Shown: positions 61,244 through 64,000 of the stretch, piece after piece | How positions within the stretch are numbered: the first letter of the stretch is position 1 | How the letters are laid out: each line of letters begins with the position of its first letter | Origin: Larimichthys crocea | Lineage: Eukaryota > Chordata > Actinopteri > Sciaenidae | Direction: 5' to 3' | Assembly (NCBI RefSeq): GCF_000972845.2 | Contig: NC_040020.1 | Span: 2,170,669 to 2,234,668 of the forward strand | DNA: 64,000 nt | Notes under the pieces: generated by a model | What the model saw: the letters and a program-made list of their open reading frames with translations, nothing else | The model's database searches: none | Told to the model about the DNA's origin: nothing | Program-made: the position numbers and the translations under genes

Positions 61244-64000
61244 CTGAAATGAACAGACCAAAAAAGGACACGGTGAGCTGAATGCTTTTTACATCAAGAT
61301 CGTGAGCACAGAAAACGTTTTCCCATTCCCACAATGGCAGAAAAGGTTCAACTTTCACATGGCCGGGTGTACTTTGGAAAGGTTCCTCCTGTCCAGACCG
61401 GCACTGAAAAACAGTTTACATCCTTTCCAAAAAATGCATTCTAAACTTTACTTGAAACTAAAAAAGGGTAAGTGTTTTTTCAAAGTTTAGTTTAGTTTAA
61501 AATGTCCCCTTTGTGTCGAGGATTACTATCCCTTCTCTAAATCTCAGCACGGAAACATTGTCTAAGAAAACCTAAAGATGAAAGTTCATAGACTAAAAAA
61601 GACGTGCAGCGTTGGTAGATGATCGCTTGATTTATCTAAGTTTGGCAGCTGAAGGCTCATATTAGCTTCAGCTTAACGTTAGAATGAATGTTTGCATGAG
61701 GACTGTGGATTCAGTTCCTCATTACTTACATTAGAATCACATTAAGATATGATCTCTTCACAGCCAGTATGAAGACAAGGAACAACTACAGGGACAAAAA
61801 CTATGTTTGCTTTAGGACGGACATGTAATATTATTAACCTATCCTTTAAGGCAGGGCTGTCAAATGCAATTTACTTCATGGGCCACATACAGCCCAATTT
61901 GACTTCAAGCGAGCTTGACCAATAAAACCGTCACATAATAACCTCTAAATAACAAATCTCCCTTAAGTTGCCCCTTAAAGAAGTATAAATACTTTCTGGA
62001 AACCTGCAAAATAAACAGACCATACATAAAACAGAAGACATCCTGAGATGTCTTGGAGTTGTACTCCTTCTTTCGCAAACACTGATTACAATTTCTGAAG
62101 ATAGCCAGCATCAGATCAGATAACGCAGGCGGCAAATTGCATGTTTGCTCTGGACAGTTGGCGGTATTAAATCTGTAGACGAGCAGTGGATGACAGATGT
62201 TGTTTTGGTCCAACAGATAATGCGCGGAAACTAATTTTTACAGACCCCTGATGGTACAGACCTCAAAATGATTGCATTAGCATTACTACAGAGGGCATGC
62301 ATGTCAAGGATTTCGTGACTTCGCAGGGTGACATAGCACAGGCTGGAATATAGCGCTCAATCGCCGCGAGGTAATTGGATTAATTCAGATCCAAAATGGC
62401 CAGGTTCACACAATATGTGTACACAGAAAGACTCACTCATTAGGTTGACATTTCCAGCATGAAAGTGATGCATGACTAGCATGCCGACATCATTATGGGG
62501 ATTGGTGGTGCAAAGAGGTGCTTTATGGTATAATTAAGATTCCAGATGTTTTTTTTAATGTATGAAACAACCTGCACTTTGATTAATGCCTGTCTTTCTA
62601 TCAAAGTACGCTGTCTTGATAACATGTTTCCATCCTGATGACTTCATAGCTTATCCCAGGTTGATTTCTGAATTGTACATCGAGGTAATTCTGGTACACA
62701 GCTGCACTAATATCTTCGATTAATCTGCCAACAGCTCTTAAAAAAAAACTAATTACATTTGATGGATGGCACTTGGATTTTGCGATTTCATATCTGGATG
62801 CAGTATATCATTAAGACTGTTTGCTCAAAGGCTACGCAACGTTTCAAACCACCACAACCACATCTCCGACTGCTTCGTTCTGGCAGAACCACGCACGTCT
62901 GCTGTATTCCCACGTGAAGTCATCACGTTTCTCCACAGTATCACTGTACTTCACAGTTAATTTTCATAACTCCAACCTCTATATAATCCAATACCATCCT
63001 TCAAGTAAATCAGATTTCAGCATGAGTCCAGGCTTTGAAACTGAGCTAAACAGACACATGCCTGTTGCCAGCAAAAGGTGCCAGTCTGTATTAGCACTTC
63101 TAGAACTCACATGTCACCGTTTGAGGCAAATTGAGGTAAATCAAATTTGTGTTAGAGGACTCTTGCTTAGAGCTCTGTCTCTTTACTCATGACAGCAATG
63201 AGCACATTGATGGATGGCAGTCCTTTATGTGAAGCAGTGTGTGCATGTGTTTAAAGCGTGGCGTGTGTGTGTGAGAGTGTGCGAGAGGGGAGACAAAAAC
63301 ATGATTGAGAGTCTGTGCTCCACATAAACGCGAGTGGCACCGTTGCTTAGGTCTGAAAAACATACTAAACATAATTCAAGGGACAATTCCAACATAATTG
63401 AAGTACTCTGCATTCACTTTACATTAGTAAACGGTGCAGTTCAGACAATTGCAGAATCTTTATTGAGCTCATTTGAAACGTATACAGTGTCATTTCTACA
63501 AAAGTACTTACAGTAAAGAAAAGGGTGGCCGATTTACGCCATAACTGCTTAAAAAGTTATATTTGCCTTTTACGTAAATTTATTATTTTCTTGGGCTCTG
63601 ACTAACAGGACATTTGCCATTGTGTTGGCATAAAAATCCCCCTCTGATCTCACTAAATGCACACATTAACATGGCACGGTGAATGGGCCTATTTTGAGAA
63701 TGTCCATTGTAACTTTGTTCTTATACAACTTGGAGTAGAATTGTGAAAACGGAAATCTCGCTAAAACTTTCCTCGGATAACAAAGCATTTATGTGTCATT
63801 TGCTGTGTCTCCATGAGGTAGCGGCAGGCTTTGAGAAGTAGGACAAAGGTGCAGCACTTTTTCCATTTATCTATTTTTCCAATTACTGTACAATTGCAGT
63901 ACCTGATCAGTACAAAGCAAGCCTGTTCTCTTTCTCTATTTCTGCTCAGGCCTTGCAACCCCCGGACTGTTTCAATGGGCCCATGGGAGGCGAAGGGGGC
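61244..64000 (-). other. CTNNA2 intron, 3' part (continues beyond window)
   Basis: Upstream on the mRNA strand of the first exon in the window, ending in tttcag. It contains a truncated hAT-like fragment. No further CTNNA2 exon was found to 64000. Confidence 0.85.
61854..62260 (+). mobile_element. Truncated hAT-like element fragment
   Basis: Starts CAGGGCTGTCAAATGCAATT, then GGGCCACATACAGCCCAATT, the start of a widespread vertebrate and fish hAT family (CAGGGCTGTCAAACTCATTT). Inside, TTGTTTTGGTCCAACAGATA also fits that family. The mirrored right end and an 8-bp target duplication were not found, so the copy is probably truncated near 62260. Confidence 0.55.

Noticed and set aside
1..64000. 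CRISPR array, operon, phage or plasmid features
   Set aside because: The sequence is vertebrate nuclear DNA; the dinucleotide arrays have no spacer structure.

Overview
The window is vertebrate, almost certainly teleost fish, nuclear DNA. Evidence: one widely spaced multi-exon gene with GT-AG introns, long (CA)n arrays, and several short transposon relics of types common in ray-finned fish. No bacterial or organellar feature, CRISPR array, tRNA or rRNA was seen.

The only protein-coding gene I can support is the 3' half of CTNNA2 (alpha-N-catenin, neuronal alpha-catenin), on the minus strand. Nine coding exons lie between 61243 (most 5') and 25654 (stop codon). Their lengths are 93, 157, 201, 152, 114, 182, 106, 135 and 288 nt, 1428 nt in total. 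They join in frame into 475 residues plus stop, about residues 431-905 of the family. This covers the end of the central M region, the phosphorylated linker, the whole actin-binding domain and the C-terminal tail. The 5' exons, including the beta-catenin-binding part, lie beyond 64000.

Layout: 1 to about 24.8 kb is downstream intergenic DNA holding many repeats (a piggyBac-like MITE, a LINE relic, a 0.9-kb inverted-repeat element, a hairpin, microsatellites). About 24.8-25.65 kb is probable CTNNA2 3' UTR. 25.65-61.24 kb is the exon/intron body. Above 61.24 kb is the next intron.

The most interesting content outside the exons is transposon-derived: a 685-bp hAT-type element with a perfect 8-bp target duplication that keeps a BED zinc-finger ORF (36203-36887); a 213-bp fold-back hAT MITE inserted in the end of a second MITE (48175-48387 inside about 48151-48678); a TTAA-flanked piggyBac-like MITE carrying a microsatellite (14806-15417); and a near-perfect hairpin (9574-9657). 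I found no convincing new biological system. The best leads are the nested elements, the BED remnant, the hairpin, and the apparent lack of the alternative 48-residue insert exon known from mammalian CTNNA2. Repeat-family names rest on structure and memory, since no database search was possible.
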